Assembly (NCBI RefSeq): GCF_900108335.1
Contig: NZ_FNVT01000005.1
Span: forward strand, 1 to 64,000
Length of the DNA: 64,000 nucleotides
Reading direction: 5' to 3'
Source of the DNA: Nonomuraea solani
GTDB lineage: Bacteria > Actinomycetota > Actinomycetes > Streptosporangiales > Streptosporangiaceae
Part shown: positions 1-8,108 of the stretch, piece after piece
Layout of the letters: each line of letters starts with the position of its first letter
How positions within the stretch are numbered: the stretch's first letter is position 1
Program-made: the position numbers and the translations under genes
Notes under the pieces: generated by a model
What the model was told of the DNA's origin: nothing
The model's database searches: none
Seen by the model: the letters and a program-made list of their open reading frames with translations, nothing else

Positions 1-206
1 GTCAGGTCGCCGTTGTCACGCTGGCGCCGCCACAGATCGATGCTCGTGCTGTAGAGGCCTTCCCGGCGCAGCACCCGGCCCTTTTCACCCTCGGGGGCGG
101 CTTCGTACTCCGCGACGATCCGCAGCTTGTACTCGGTGGCGAAGTGCCGCCGCTTGGGCCGGTCGCCTCGGGGACCGTCTCCGTGTTGAAGGTCGTGGCT
201 GCTCAT
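1..206 (-). CDS. Partial IS3-type transposase OrfA (helix-turn-helix)
   Basis: The reverse strand reads from ATG at 206 and runs off the left edge, giving 68 residues. The segment KRRHFATEYKLRIVAEYEAA followed by GEKGRVLRREGLYSTSIDLW is the familiar N-terminal helix-turn-helix of the small first ORF of IS3-family elements, which recognises the element ends. The catalytic OrfB would lie outside the window. It is unrelated to the biosynthetic genes. The left end of the IS would be expected within about 100 bp right of 206, but I cannot place it. Confidence 0.75.
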   Translation of the reverse strand, partial: MSSHDLQHGDGPRGDRPKRRHFATEYKLRIVAEYEAAPEGEKGRVLRREGLYSTSIDLWRRQRDNGDL

Positions 207-762
207 GGTCACTGCGCGTCGTACCCGTTCTCGCCCTGCTCATATCAGTTAAGGAACTTAGTCCCTGTTTGTCTCACTTGAGCTTGGCACAGAGGGACAC
301 CCGGGAAACGCGCAGACTCCCCCAGAACGCTGGAGAAGCTTGCGTTGCTCAGCCACTGGCACGGTCACGTTAACCCTCCCTTCGGAGCCACAGCAGCTGC
401 CCTGCGACGACGCGCGGCCTACGTCCTCCCAACAGCCCGCGAGGCGACTGCCCGACCCCTCAGGATTCTCCCGCGTAACCGGGTTCCCCAAGGAGCTTTG
501 AACTCATGACTGCTCGGGGGTTGCTCGTCTGCGTTCGGCTGCCGTGGGTGTCGAGGCCTCATCACGGCACATAGCCGTGTCGAGAAAGGGGCAAACGGTA
601 CATATTGGCGATGGTCAAGAACACATGGTTGCTCGGCGGTTGCTCGCGTGTACGCGATACAGCACGGCATCCGTGATCACTTCCCGACACGACGGCGGGG
701 AGAATTCCGTCCACAGCGATAGAAAGTGTCACTCCGCGACATTGAGCGACACCGAGGGAACC
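207..762. other. Intergenic stretch without a recognisable gene
   Basis: Short open frames here have no recognisable protein signature. The stretch holds a pair of 17-bp direct repeats (511-527 and 630-646) and probably the unlocated end of the IS3-type element. It ends at the tRNA fragment. Confidence 0.5.
511..646. repeat. Pair of 17-bp direct repeats
   Basis: TGCTCGGGGGTTGCTCG at 511-527 and TGCTCGGCGGTTGCTCG at 630-646 differ at one base and lie 119 bp apart in the same orientation. They precede a tRNA 3' fragment, so integrase arm sites or element-specific iterons are possible. Nothing else supports a function. Confidence 0.4.
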
Positions 763-809
763 GACTCATAATCCGTAGGTTCCGGGTTCGAGCCCCGGGC
801 GCCCTACCA
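763..809 (+). other. 3' half of a CAT-anticodon tRNA (Met/Ile2), probable att scar
   Basis: The sequence runs from the anticodon arm to an encoded CCA. CAT is at 767-769. The T arm is perfect: CCGGG at 782-786 pairs with CCCGG at 794-798 around TTCGAGC. The acceptor 3' strand GCGCCCT, discriminator A and CCA end at 809. No matching 5' acceptor strand (AGGGCGC) or D arm lies upstream, and the 5' side of the anticodon stem does not pair well, so this is not a functional gene. A clean 3' tRNA half is the usual footprint left where a tyrosine-integrase element recombined into a tRNA gene. Confidence 0.7.
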
Positions 810-1379
810 CTCCATACCCCACCCGACCTGCACTTTCTCGATTTTCAGTGGCTGCTCTTCGGTCCGGCACATGGCCGGGCGTTCCGAACCCGGTTTGGGC
901 CGGTTTGCCAAGCCAGACCCGCCAAAAGATCAAGGGAATACCATGCCGAAGGCTCTGGCGGGATCCCTTGCCCGGGTTTCGCCTGCCACCGGGTCAAAGG
1001 CTGTTCAAGCCGATCGCTGCGCAGGTACCGCCTTTTCAGGGTTTCCGCAGTACAGTCCGCTGCTTTGAGCGAGCCCGCTCGCGTTGACTCCACCTGGCTG
1101 AGCATTCCAAGCATCGGCTGTGGGGACCTTGTGGGGACCCATCAAGTCAGACCATAAAGGTGATCGTTAGAAGGTGAGGAGAGAAGACGCGGCGGGTAGC
1201 CCGGCTAATGATGCGTTTCGTGTCTGGGCAAGTCGTGATCAAGCCGCTCACTGCACAATTGACATCAGGCCGGACATGGAGAGGGTGCCTCGGCCCTGCC
1301 AAGAACCCATGCTCTCGTCCAGCACCGGAGACTCGCCGTCCTGCCCATCGTCCAGTTCGTCAGCGGCCCGGTCTGGTCA
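810..1379. other. Intergenic stretch without a recognisable gene
   Basis: Both strands contain only short frames with no family signature. The only structured element seen is the tandem GTGGGGACC repeat at 1120-1139. The stretch separates the tRNA scar from the KS remnant. Confidence 0.5.
1120..1139. repeat. Tandem GTGGGGACC repeats, possible integrase arm sites
   Basis: GTGGGGACC occurs at 1120-1128 and again at 1131-1139, one helical turn apart. It lies about 310 bp from the tRNA 3' fragment. Short direct repeats at this distance from a tRNA core resemble arm-type binding sites of tyrosine integrases. No integrase gene is visible. Confidence 0.35.
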
Positions 1380-1640
1380 TCATGGCACGAAGGTGGTCGG
1401 TGCTCCCGGCAGCGCGCCGCTGTCCACGGCCCCCGCGGAGCCTACCCGTTCCCGGTAATCAGTTATGCACGTGCCGGCGAAGACCGAGACGGGCCGTCCC
1501 TTCCGGCTCTCCGGGTTCACGGCGGCGTCCTCGACGGGGCGCCAGGCCAGTTCCAGGAGCATGCGCTGCTGCGGGTCGGTCCAGGCGGCCATCCGCCGGG
1601 AGATGCCGAAGAAGGAGGCGTCGAACGGTCGGCGTCCAGG
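1380..1640 (-). pseudogene. Remnant of a polyketide ketosynthase N-terminal region
   Basis: The reverse strand reads FDASFFGISRR, then DPQQRMLLELAWRPVEDAA, a GRPVSVFAGT segment and ALPGAPTTFVP. These are the landmarks of a type I KS before its active site (FF.IS..., DPQQR, GVF.G). The frame then meets a stop and the catalytic Cys and His motifs are missing. It starts directly downstream of the 1584-aa PKS, in the same orientation, so a further PKS gene probably once continued this operon and was lost. It cannot be functional. The PKS upstream lacks a DPQQR-type motif, so this is not simply its duplicate. Confidence 0.75.
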
Positions 1641-1653
1641 ATCAGCGCCGTCG

Positions 1654-4600
1654 TCAGCGCAGTTCGGAATCGCAGGTGGGGTAGTCCGGGCCGGTGTATT
1701 CGTGGAATTCGCCGGACGCGAGGTCGAAATGACCGAGGATGGCCGCGCGGATGCCGCGTGCTCTCAGCAGTACGGAACCGTCGGCGTCCACGCCCACCAT
1801 GATGCTGCCCGGCCCCACGGGGTCGGCGAAGGCCCGGACCGGTCCGTCGCTGAAGATGTCGTCATCGGTGCGGCCGGTGAACAGGTCGATTTCCTCGGCG
1901 CTCTGCAGCACCAGAAGGGGTACGTGTTCATCGCTCGTGCGGACGACGTTGGCGAGTTCGAACACGCCGTGGAACAGCCGGCAGGGAAGCCGGTGCACGC
2001 CGCAGCCGCGGTCGCGTGGTTCGATCGATGAGGCGGCACCTGCGTCGTCGGCGCGGTGGCCGGTCGTGCAGGCCAGTGGTCCTGTCACGTACGCGACCGG
2101 GTTGGGGCGGAGCAGAGGGTTCGGGATTTCGTGTTGTGGTGGCGGGTCAGGCGGCTGCCAGCGGGGCGGTTCCGGCCTCCGCTCGGCCATCAGCAGGTCG
2201 AACTCGGTGTGCAGCCGCCGGTCGAGGATCTCGTTCGTCGCGGGATGCCTGATGTCGGAGGTGATGCGCGCGTGCAGCCGGGCTTGTTCGCCGTGTTCGA
2301 GGTCATCGTGCTCGAGGTCATCGTGCTCGAGGTCATCGTGTCCGAGCGCGGACAGCGTGAGTGTCAGCCGCTGCGGTCGTTGCGGCGTCAGAATGATGGG
2401 CGCCTGCGCTTGCAGCTTCCGGATGCCAGTCGGCACCATGCCGGGCATCATCGTGGCGGCGGCGTCGAAGGCCATGTCCAGCGACGCGGAGATCGGCGCC
2501 AGTGCCCGTCCTTGAATGATGTGGTGGGCGAGGCAGCCGCCGTCGTCGAGGCTGAGCGTCCGTTCGAATGTTTCGGCCGGTTGCCCGGGGCCGGGGTACG
2601 GCAGTCGCGGGGCCCGCTCTGCCAGCCATTTCCGTTCGTCCTCCGGCAGATGGACGATGACCGGCGGCCGCCGGGAATCCTCGATCGCTTCGAAGAAGCG
2701 GGTGACGCCTTCGGCCACGGTCATGAACGCGGTGATGCCGAGCGAGCGCAGGGCCTCCTGCAGCACCGGTTCGCCGGCGATGCCCACGCCGTCCCAGGTG
2801 GTCCAGTCGAGGGTGAACTCGGTGTCGTTGGCCGACCAGTAGGCCGCTGCGGCCAGGAAGTCGTTGGCCACGACGTAGTCGATCTCACCGGGCCAGCCCA
2901 TGAACCCGAGAGCCGAGGCGAGGTTGGCCCACAGCCGCGGCGGCCTGTCCTCGAACGCGCTGCGCAGGTTCAGGTAGCCGAGGACCTTCGTGTCACGTCC
3001 TCGCTGGAAGTCGGCCAGGTCCTTCTTCTCGATCATTGCCTGGTTCGCCACCGAGGCGGCGTTCAGCAGCAGATCGACCTGGCCGTGTTCGTCGCAGATG
3101 GTGTCGATCACGGCGTTCAGTGCGTCGCCGGCGGTGATGTCGCAGGATACGTACCGCACCCGGTCGGGGCCGCTGTGGCGCGCCATCGCGGCGACGTTCG
3201 CCGCTATCGTCGCCTGACGGCTGAGCTTCTGATGTTCGGCCACCAGGTCGGGCACCGGCGCCTCGGGCCGGGACCGCCGCTCCCGCGCGATGTACGCCGG
3301 GCGATCGGGCACGGCCGGCCCGCCATCCTGCGGAGCGGGAGTGCGGCCGATCAGGTAGCAGATGGGCGCGTGGCGCCCGGCCAGGGCCTTCATCAACTCG
3401 GCGGCCACGCCGGTGCCGCCGCCGACGGCGACGACCACGCTGTCACGAGTGATCGGCGATTCCCGGTGGGCGGGCGGATCGAGTGCCGCCAGCGCGTAGC
3501 CGAGACGCCGGTCGCCGGCGCGTACCACGACGTCGAGCGGCACCTCATAGGCGGACTCCTCCTCCAATTGCGCCAGCCCGGTGGCCAGGTCGGTGGTGTC
3601 GCTGAGCACGGCCCAGCAGCGGGCGCCCGGCACCTCCAGAGGCAGAGTCTTGATGAGGCCGGTGAAAAGCCCGGTCCAGGGATGGGGCCGGCCGTCGCGG
3701 ACTGCGTCGATCATCAGGACCGCGTAGCTGAGCTCGGCGGACAGGTGAGCTCGCATCGCGGCGAAGGCCAGATCGTGGAGATCTCGCAGGTCGGGGCCCC
3801 AGTCGTGCTCCGGCCTGCCGTGGGAGCCCAAGTCCGCGACGACCCGGACGTGGCGGACGTCGAACGGCGGACGTCCCTCGGTCACGGCCTCGATCCCGTC
3901 GCGAGGGGTCACCACGGCGGACCTCTCGGGGAGGTCCAGGCGCTCGGCCGACTCCACGTCGGCGATGACGAGGGTGCCGTCCGGCAGGGCGGGCGTCAGT
4001 GGCCGCGTCCTGGGGGCGATCTCATCGGTGAGGTCCGTGTACGTCATGCGTTTGCGTACGACGATCTCCGGGTGCTCGGGCGACACGGTGACCGCGGGAC
4101 AGTCGGACCGAACAGGGGCGATCTCGACCTGGTCCGCCGCACCCAGGAGCGCCAGCAGGCCGTCCATACCGGGATAGACCCGTCCGAGACCGCACAACGG
4201 CGCGAGTTCTTGAGCTGTCATCCCCTCGGTGCCCGGCCGCGTGCTGATCGTGGCGAGCGGCCGCAACCGGTGTTGTTCCGCGACGGAACGGCGGGTGAGC
4301 GCCAGCAGCACTCCCCCTTCCGCCAGCCGGGCACCGGGGGGCAGCTCGTGCTTCACGATCGCCGTGAACTCCGGGGTGGAATTGGTGGCCACCCCGCAGA
4401 CGAGCGCGGCGTCGGCCTCACCGTGGCGCAGCTGCTGCTCGGCCAGGCGCAGCGCGGACAGTCCGGCGTCCCAGCCCGTCTCCACCGCCATGTGCGGGCC
4501 GTGGATGTCGAAGTAGTTGGCTATCCAGCCGCCGATCAAGCTGGCGACGACGGTCATCCGCAGCGTGTCCGCCGTCACCTCGGGGGCGTTCGCCCGCAGG

Positions 4601-6408
4601 TCGTCGCGGACGATCTGGTAGGCGCGGTGGATCGCGTCGGGCCGCGGCACCTCCGCGGACGCCAGTGCGCCTTGGCAGTCGGGCAGGTAGCAGCGCAGGG
4701 TGCTGAGCGTGGCGGCACGCATCTGGCCGAGGTGCGCCACCGCGATCGAGGTCCTGTCACGGAGGTCGTCCCACGCCTCGCCCAGGCGGGAGGCCAGGTC
4801 GCCTGTCATGCGCAGCGCGGTCAGTTCGGTGCGGTCCATCTCCTGAAGGACCGGGGGCGGGATGCGGAGCTCTTCGAATCCCGGCATCGGATAGTCTTCG
4901 CCGAACTCCGGCTCCGGCGGCTCGGCCGTACCACGCAGCCAGGCTTCGACCGCGTCGCGGCCGGCGCCGCCGGGAAAGCATGCGGTCCAGTCCACCAGGA
5001 CGATGTCGTCCTCCTGCTGCGGGCGGTCTTCCGGCGCGGTCTGTGTGGGTCTGTCGCTGACCATGAGGTGGGTGTTCGACCCGCCCAGTCCGAAGGACGA
5101 GACGCCCGCGATCCTGGGCTCCGGGCCGCCGGCCGGCCAGGCGATGTCCTCGGTGGGGACGTACAGCGAGGCGGGCAATTCCACATGGCCGGGCAACTCG
5201 GTGAAGAACGGCTGCGCGGGGATGACCTCGTGGCGCAGGGCGAGCAGGGCGTGCAGCACCGACACCATGCCGGCGGCGGTGCCGAGATGGCTGAGCATCG
5301 GCTTGTTGCCGACCACGGGATGACGCCGGTCATCGGTGAACAGGCTCGCCAGCGCCTCCAGCTCCACCGGATCACCGGCCAGGGTGCCGGTCGCGTGGCA
5401 GACGATCAGGCCGACATCGCGGCTCTCGACACCCGCAGTCCGCCATGCGCGCTCGATCGCCCGGCACTGGCCCACGGGGTTCGGCGCGCCCGCCGACTTC
5501 CCGCGCCCGTCGGAGGCGGCTCCGTAGCCGGCGAGAACGCCGAGGATCGAGTCGCCGTCCCGCTGGGCGCGCTCCAGGGTCTTGAGGACGAGGCATCCCG
5601 CTCCCTCGCCAAAGGCGGTGCCGTCGGCTTCGTGATCGAACGCGCGTACCCTGGCTTTGCCGGAGAGCACACCCGCCTTGGCCATCGCGATCAGGCTACG
5701 GGGGGTCAGTTCCTGAGCGGCTCCGCAGAGGGCGAGGTCGCAGGTGCCCGAACGCAGGGCCTGGATCGCGGTGCCCATCCCCATCAGTCCCGAGGCGCAC
5801 GTCGCCGTGAGCACCGCCATCTCGCATTCGCCGGGCAGCAGGCCGGCGATGGCCCGCCGCCAGACGTCGTCGGGCAGGTGTGTCGGCCGGTCCGACATCG
5901 CCGGGCGGTAGTGGCGGTCGAGTTCGCGGGCGATCGCGGGCAGCGCCATCGTGGCGTCTTGCGGCGAGAGCGCGTCCGCGAGCCGCCGCCGCATGCCGTG
6001 CCGTACGGTCGCCGACTCCAGATGCTGGATCGTGTCCGCGGACAGGGCGACGGCGGCCTGCACGCGGTCGCCCGGTTCCTGTTTCACGCCTTCGAGCGCC
6101 TGCAGGGCGCAGTGGCGGAGCCAGGTGGCGACGCGGTCGGTGCCGCCGTCCCAGTCCCCCTCGCGAATTTCCTCGGCCAGCCGGCGATGGGGCGTGAAAT
6201 GGTTGATGTATCCCGCCTGGACCGTGTGGACGCGGTCCTCGGCGTCGGGGTCGAAGGACCAGAACGGGCCCAAATCGAGGCGGCTCCTCCCCGGTTCGCC
6301 GATCATGCTCCGGCCGCCGCGGAGCACGTCCCACAGTTCCTCGGGATCGCTCGCGCCCGGAGCCACGACTCCCATGCCGACCACGGCGATGCTCGTTTCC
6401 CGAGTCAT
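1654..6408 (-). CDS. Iterative PKS, KS-CLF-KR-DH (PUFA-synthase/hglE-like)
   Basis: This 1584-residue protein has no AT or carrier domain. Residues about 5-450 form an active KS, with Cys204 in TATCASG, His338 in CHATGT and His374 in LSHLGTAAG. Residues about 465-760 form a second KS fold in which the Cys region reads VETGWDAG, a chain-length-factor-like inactive copy. Residues about 985-1230 are a KR (GGGTG near 996-1000, a NAAS motif, and Tyr in EIDYVVAN). The C-terminal part from about 1290 is a hot-dog dehydratase (AHHIIQGRALAP). KS-CLF plus KR-DH is the layout of PUFA-synthase and heterocyst-glycolipid-type iterative enzymes, and with no ER the product would be an unsaturated or polyene acyl chain. 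Its ATG overlaps the AT-ACP stop by 4 bp, so translation is coupled. Whether it supplies the starter of the NRPS cluster is unknown. Confidence 0.85.
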   Translation of the reverse strand: MTRETSIAVVGMGVVAPGASDPEELWDVLRGGRSMIGEPGRSRLDLGPFWSFDPDAEDRVHTVQAGYINHFTPHRRLAEEIREGDWDGGTDRVATWLRHCALQALEGVKQEPGDRVQAAVALSADTIQHLESATVRHGMRRRLADALSPQDATMALPAIARELDRHYRPAMSDRPTHLPDDVWRRAIAGLLPGECEMAVLTATCASGLMGMGTAIQALRSGTCDLALCGAAQELTPRSLIAMAKAGVLSGKARVRAFDHEADGTAFGEGAGCLVLKTLERAQRDGDSILGVLAGYGAASDGRGKSAGAPNPVGQCRAIERAWRTAGVESRDVGLIVCHATGTLAGDPVELEALASLFTDDRRHPVVGNKPMLSHLGTAAGMVSVLHALLALRHEVIPAQPFFTELPGHVELPASLYVPTEDIAWPAGGPEPRIAGVSSFGLGGSNTHLMVSDRPTQTAPEDRPQQEDDIVLVDWTACFPGGAGRDAVEAWLRGTAEPPEPEFGEDYPMPGFEELRIPPPVLQEMDRTELTALRMTGDLASRLGEAWDDLRDRTSIAVAHLGQMRAATLSTLRCYLPDCQGALASAEVPRPDAIHRAYQIVRDDLRANAPEVTADTLRMTVVASLIGGWIANYFDIHGPHMAVETGWDAGLSALRLAEQQLRHGEADAALVCGVATNSTPEFTAIVKHELPPGARLAEGGVLLALTRRSVAEQHRLRPLATISTRPGTEGMTAQELAPLCGLGRVYPGMDGLLALLGAADQVEIAPVRSDCPAVTVSPEHPEIVVRKRMTYTDLTDEIAPRTRPLTPALPDGTLVIADVESAERLDLPERSAVVTPRDGIEAVTEGRPPFDVRHVRVVADLGSHGRPEHDWGPDLRDLHDLAFAAMRAHLSAELSYAVLMIDAVRDGRPHPWTGLFTGLIKTLPLEVPGARCWAVLSDTTDLATGLAQLEEESAYEVPLDVVVRAGDRRLGYALAALDPPAHRESPITRDSVVVAVGGGTGVAAELMKALAGRHAPICYLIGRTPAPQDGGPAVPDRPAYIARERRSRPEAPVPDLVAEHQKLSRQATIAANVAAMARHSGPDRVRYVSCDITAGDALNAVIDTICDEHGQVDLLLNAASVANQAMIEKKDLADFQRGRDTKVLGYLNLRSAFEDRPPRLWANLASALGFMGWPGEIDYVVANDFLAAAAYWSANDTEFTLDWTTWDGVGIAGEPVLQEALRSLGITAFMTVAEGVTRFFEAIEDSRRPPVIVHLPEDERKWLAERAPRLPYPGPGQPAETFERTLSLDDGGCLAHHIIQGRALAPISASLDMAFDAAATMMPGMVPTGIRKLQAQAPIILTPQRPQRLTLTLSALGHDDLEHDDLEHDDLEHGEQARLHARITSDIRHPATNEILDRRLHTEFDLLMAERRPEPPRWQPPDPPPQHEIPNPLLRPNPVAYVTGPLACTTGHRADDAGAASSIEPRDRGCGVHRLPCRLFHGVFELANVVRTSDEHVPLLVLQSAEEIDLFTGRTDDDIFSDGPVRAFADPVGPGSIMVGVDADGSVLLRARGIRAAILGHFDLASGEFHEYTGPDYPTCDSELR
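2296..2340 (-). repeat. In-frame 15-bp tandem repeat inside the PKS
   Basis: Three 15-bp units (2296-2310, 2311-2325, 2326-2340) encode HDDLE three times between the two halves of the dehydratase region. Only the first unit differs, at one base. The near-identity of a coding minisatellite suggests recent slippage. The copy number is in frame and the reading frame stays intact. Confidence 0.85.
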
Positions 6409-7745
6409 TGGGCGCGCGCCTCCCGCACGGCCTCGGCGATGTGGCGCAGGGTCGGGTAGTCGCTGAGCCGGCCTCCGGAGTCAGGTCCCGGGACGTCGTA
6501 CTTCTCGGCGACCTTGGTGAGCAGCCGGGTCTGCCGCAGTGAGTCGATGCCGAGCTCGGCTTCGAGCTGGGCGTCTTCGGTGAACACCTCGGGCGGGTAT
6601 CCGACGACCTCGGCGTACAGCTTCTGCAACTCGGCGAGGAGGTCATCGTCGGCGGGAGGGGCCGGCGCGTCGGCCTCGGGTCGCGCCTCGCCCTGCGGCT
6701 CTTCCCGTGGCTCTTGCCGTGGCTCTTGCTGCGGCGGCCGCTCCGTACTCGGCTCCGCGATCGGCCGCTTGGGCGCCGCGCCGTTCGTCCAGGAGTCGAA
6801 GGCGGCCCGTATGTCCTCCGGGCCGACCCGACGTGCCAATGGTGCCACCGTCCGCACGTCCGCCGGGAGTGACTGCTCGGCCAGTCCGGTGAGTGCCCCG
6901 CGCGCGCCACACTCAACGAACGCGTCCATGCCTCCCGCGTGAACGTCACGGACGGCGCGCAGGAACCGTACGGGCCAGATCAGGTGGCGGGCCAGCACCT
7001 CCCGCGCGTCCGCCTCGTCCACCACTTCCCGCCCCAGGATCGGCGAGTGGACCCGGCATGCGGGAACATGCGTCTTGACGTCGGCGAGAGCCTCACCGAA
7101 ACGCCGGGAGGCGCCACCCAGAACGGCGTTGTGGTAGGGGTACGGAGCCGCCAGTCGGCGGCTGCTCACCCCCAGCGCCTCGGCCACCCGCTCCAGCGCG
7201 GCCAGCCCTCCGTCCGCTCCCGACAGGACCGTCTGTCGCGGGGCGTTGTACGCGGCGATCACCACCGACGCGTCGTCCACCGCCCCACGGACATGCTCGG
7301 CGCGCCGGGCATTCGTCGCGAGCGCGACCATGCCGCCCGCAGGCGGCCGTGCCGTGCGCAACGCCACATCGCGCTCCCAGAGCAGCCGGGTGGCGTCCTC
7401 AACGGTCAGACTTCCCGCCGCCGTCAGCGCCGCGATCTCACCGACGCTGTGCCCGATGAGCAGATCAAACCGGATGCCTTCAGTTCGCAGGAACTCGAAC
7501 AGCCCGATCGAGGTGGCGAAGATGGCCAGCGAGAGTCGGCCGGGGTCTTCCGCCAGGTCCTCGAGGCTCGGGCCTTCTGTTTCCGTCAGCAGCGGCAGGA
7601 CCGGATCGCCTTCGTATTCCTGGATCACGCCGTCAACGCGTTCGAGCACCACCCGTACATCGGCGAAGTCGCGGACGACCTCCGCCAGTGCACCAGGAAA
7701 ATACGCGCCCTGCCCCGGGAACAAGGCCGCCATGGGGATTTTCAT
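6405..7745 (-). CDS. Acyltransferase-ACP didomain protein of the PKS operon
   Basis: This 446-residue protein begins MKIPMAALFPGQGAYFPG, the start of an AT fold. GHSVGE places the nucleophile at Ser100. After a Pro/Glu-rich linker (about 325-365), the C-terminus is an acyl carrier protein with the phosphopantetheine Ser in ELGIDSLRQ. It provides exactly the AT and ACP missing from the adjacent KS-CLF-KR-DH protein, so the two should work as one split iterative synthase, loading malonyl and holding the chain. I chose ATG 7745 rather than the in-frame start at 7775 because GGAAGGA sits 5 bases upstream and the AT motif follows at once. Its stop overlaps the next start as ATGA. The extender preference (malonyl or methylmalonyl) is not clear from the motifs. 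Confidence 0.85.
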   Translation of the reverse strand: MKIPMAALFPGQGAYFPGALAEVVRDFADVRVVLERVDGVIQEYEGDPVLPLLTETEGPSLEDLAEDPGRLSLAIFATSIGLFEFLRTEGIRFDLLIGHSVGEIAALTAAGSLTVEDATRLLWERDVALRTARPPAGGMVALATNARRAEHVRGAVDDASVVIAAYNAPRQTVLSGADGGLAALERVAEALGVSSRRLAAPYPYHNAVLGGASRRFGEALADVKTHVPACRVHSPILGREVVDEADAREVLARHLIWPVRFLRAVRDVHAGGMDAFVECGARGALTGLAEQSLPADVRTVAPLARRVGPEDIRAAFDSWTNGAAPKRPIAEPSTERPPQQEPRQEPREEPQGEARPEADAPAPPADDDLLAELQKLYAEVVGYPPEVFTEDAQLEAELGIDSLRQTRLLTKVAEKYDVPGPDSGGRLSDYPTLRHIAEAVREARAQ

Positions 7746-7809
7746 CTCGTCCTTCCGCAGCTGTGACCTGTCCACGCTCGGGCGGGCCCGGGCCGCCCGG
7801 CAACAAGAC

Positions 7810-7826
7810 GTTCCACGCTGTGGAAC
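7810..7826. promoter_or_regulatory. Perfect 7-3-7 palindrome upstream of the PKS operon
   Basis: GTTCCAC-GCT-GTGGAAC is a perfect inverted repeat, 65 bp before the AT-ACP start. It could be the operator of a dimeric repressor governing the PKS operon. It differs entirely from the Zur-like boxes of the neighbouring cluster. A short hairpin is the alternative, but no T-run follows. Confidence 0.45.
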
Positions 7827-7847
7827 ACTCGCTCAACGCAGGCGGGC

Positions 7848-8108
7848 CTACCGGCCATCGCGTTCAAGCAGCGACTCGATCAGGCCGAGACGGTGCGTGC
7901 CCGAACGGAACGCGCTGCCGGCCAGGACCTGCCGCAGGAAGGCCGTGTTGGTGGTCAGGCCGCCGCACCGGAACTCGCCGAGGGCACGATTGAGCCGTCG
8001 GATCGCGCGATCACGGGTGGGCGCCCAGGCGATGATCTTGGCCAGCAGGGAGTCGTAATGGGCGGAACGACGGCATCGGGCACCAGGCAGGTGTCGACGC
8101 GGATACCC
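7848..8108 (-). pseudogene. Biotin carboxylase C-terminal fragment
   Basis: The reverse strand reads GIRVDTCLVPDAVVPP and then, after a one-base frame change, YDSLLAKIIAWAPTRDRAI and LGEFRCGGLTTNTAFLRQV. This is the C-terminal signature of acetyl/propionyl-CoA carboxylase biotin carboxylases. The fragment abuts the left inverted repeat of the IS at 8109, and the rest of the gene is not on the other side of the IS. It is a dead relic of a carboxylase that may once have supplied malonyl-type extenders, although that role is inference. Confidence 0.8.

Noticed and set aside
763..809. A complete functional tRNA gene
   Set aside because: No 5' acceptor strand or D arm lies upstream and the anticodon stem does not close properly.
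2296..2340. CRISPR-like repeats
   Set aside because: The repeats are directly adjacent, in frame and without spacers. No cas genes are visible anywhere in the window.
2056..6459. A 1467-codon open frame on the plus strand opposite the PKS
   Set aside because: It is the antisense of the KS-CLF-KR-DH gene. Its composition is Arg/Gly/Gln-rich with no domain motif, as expected for a high-GC shadow frame.
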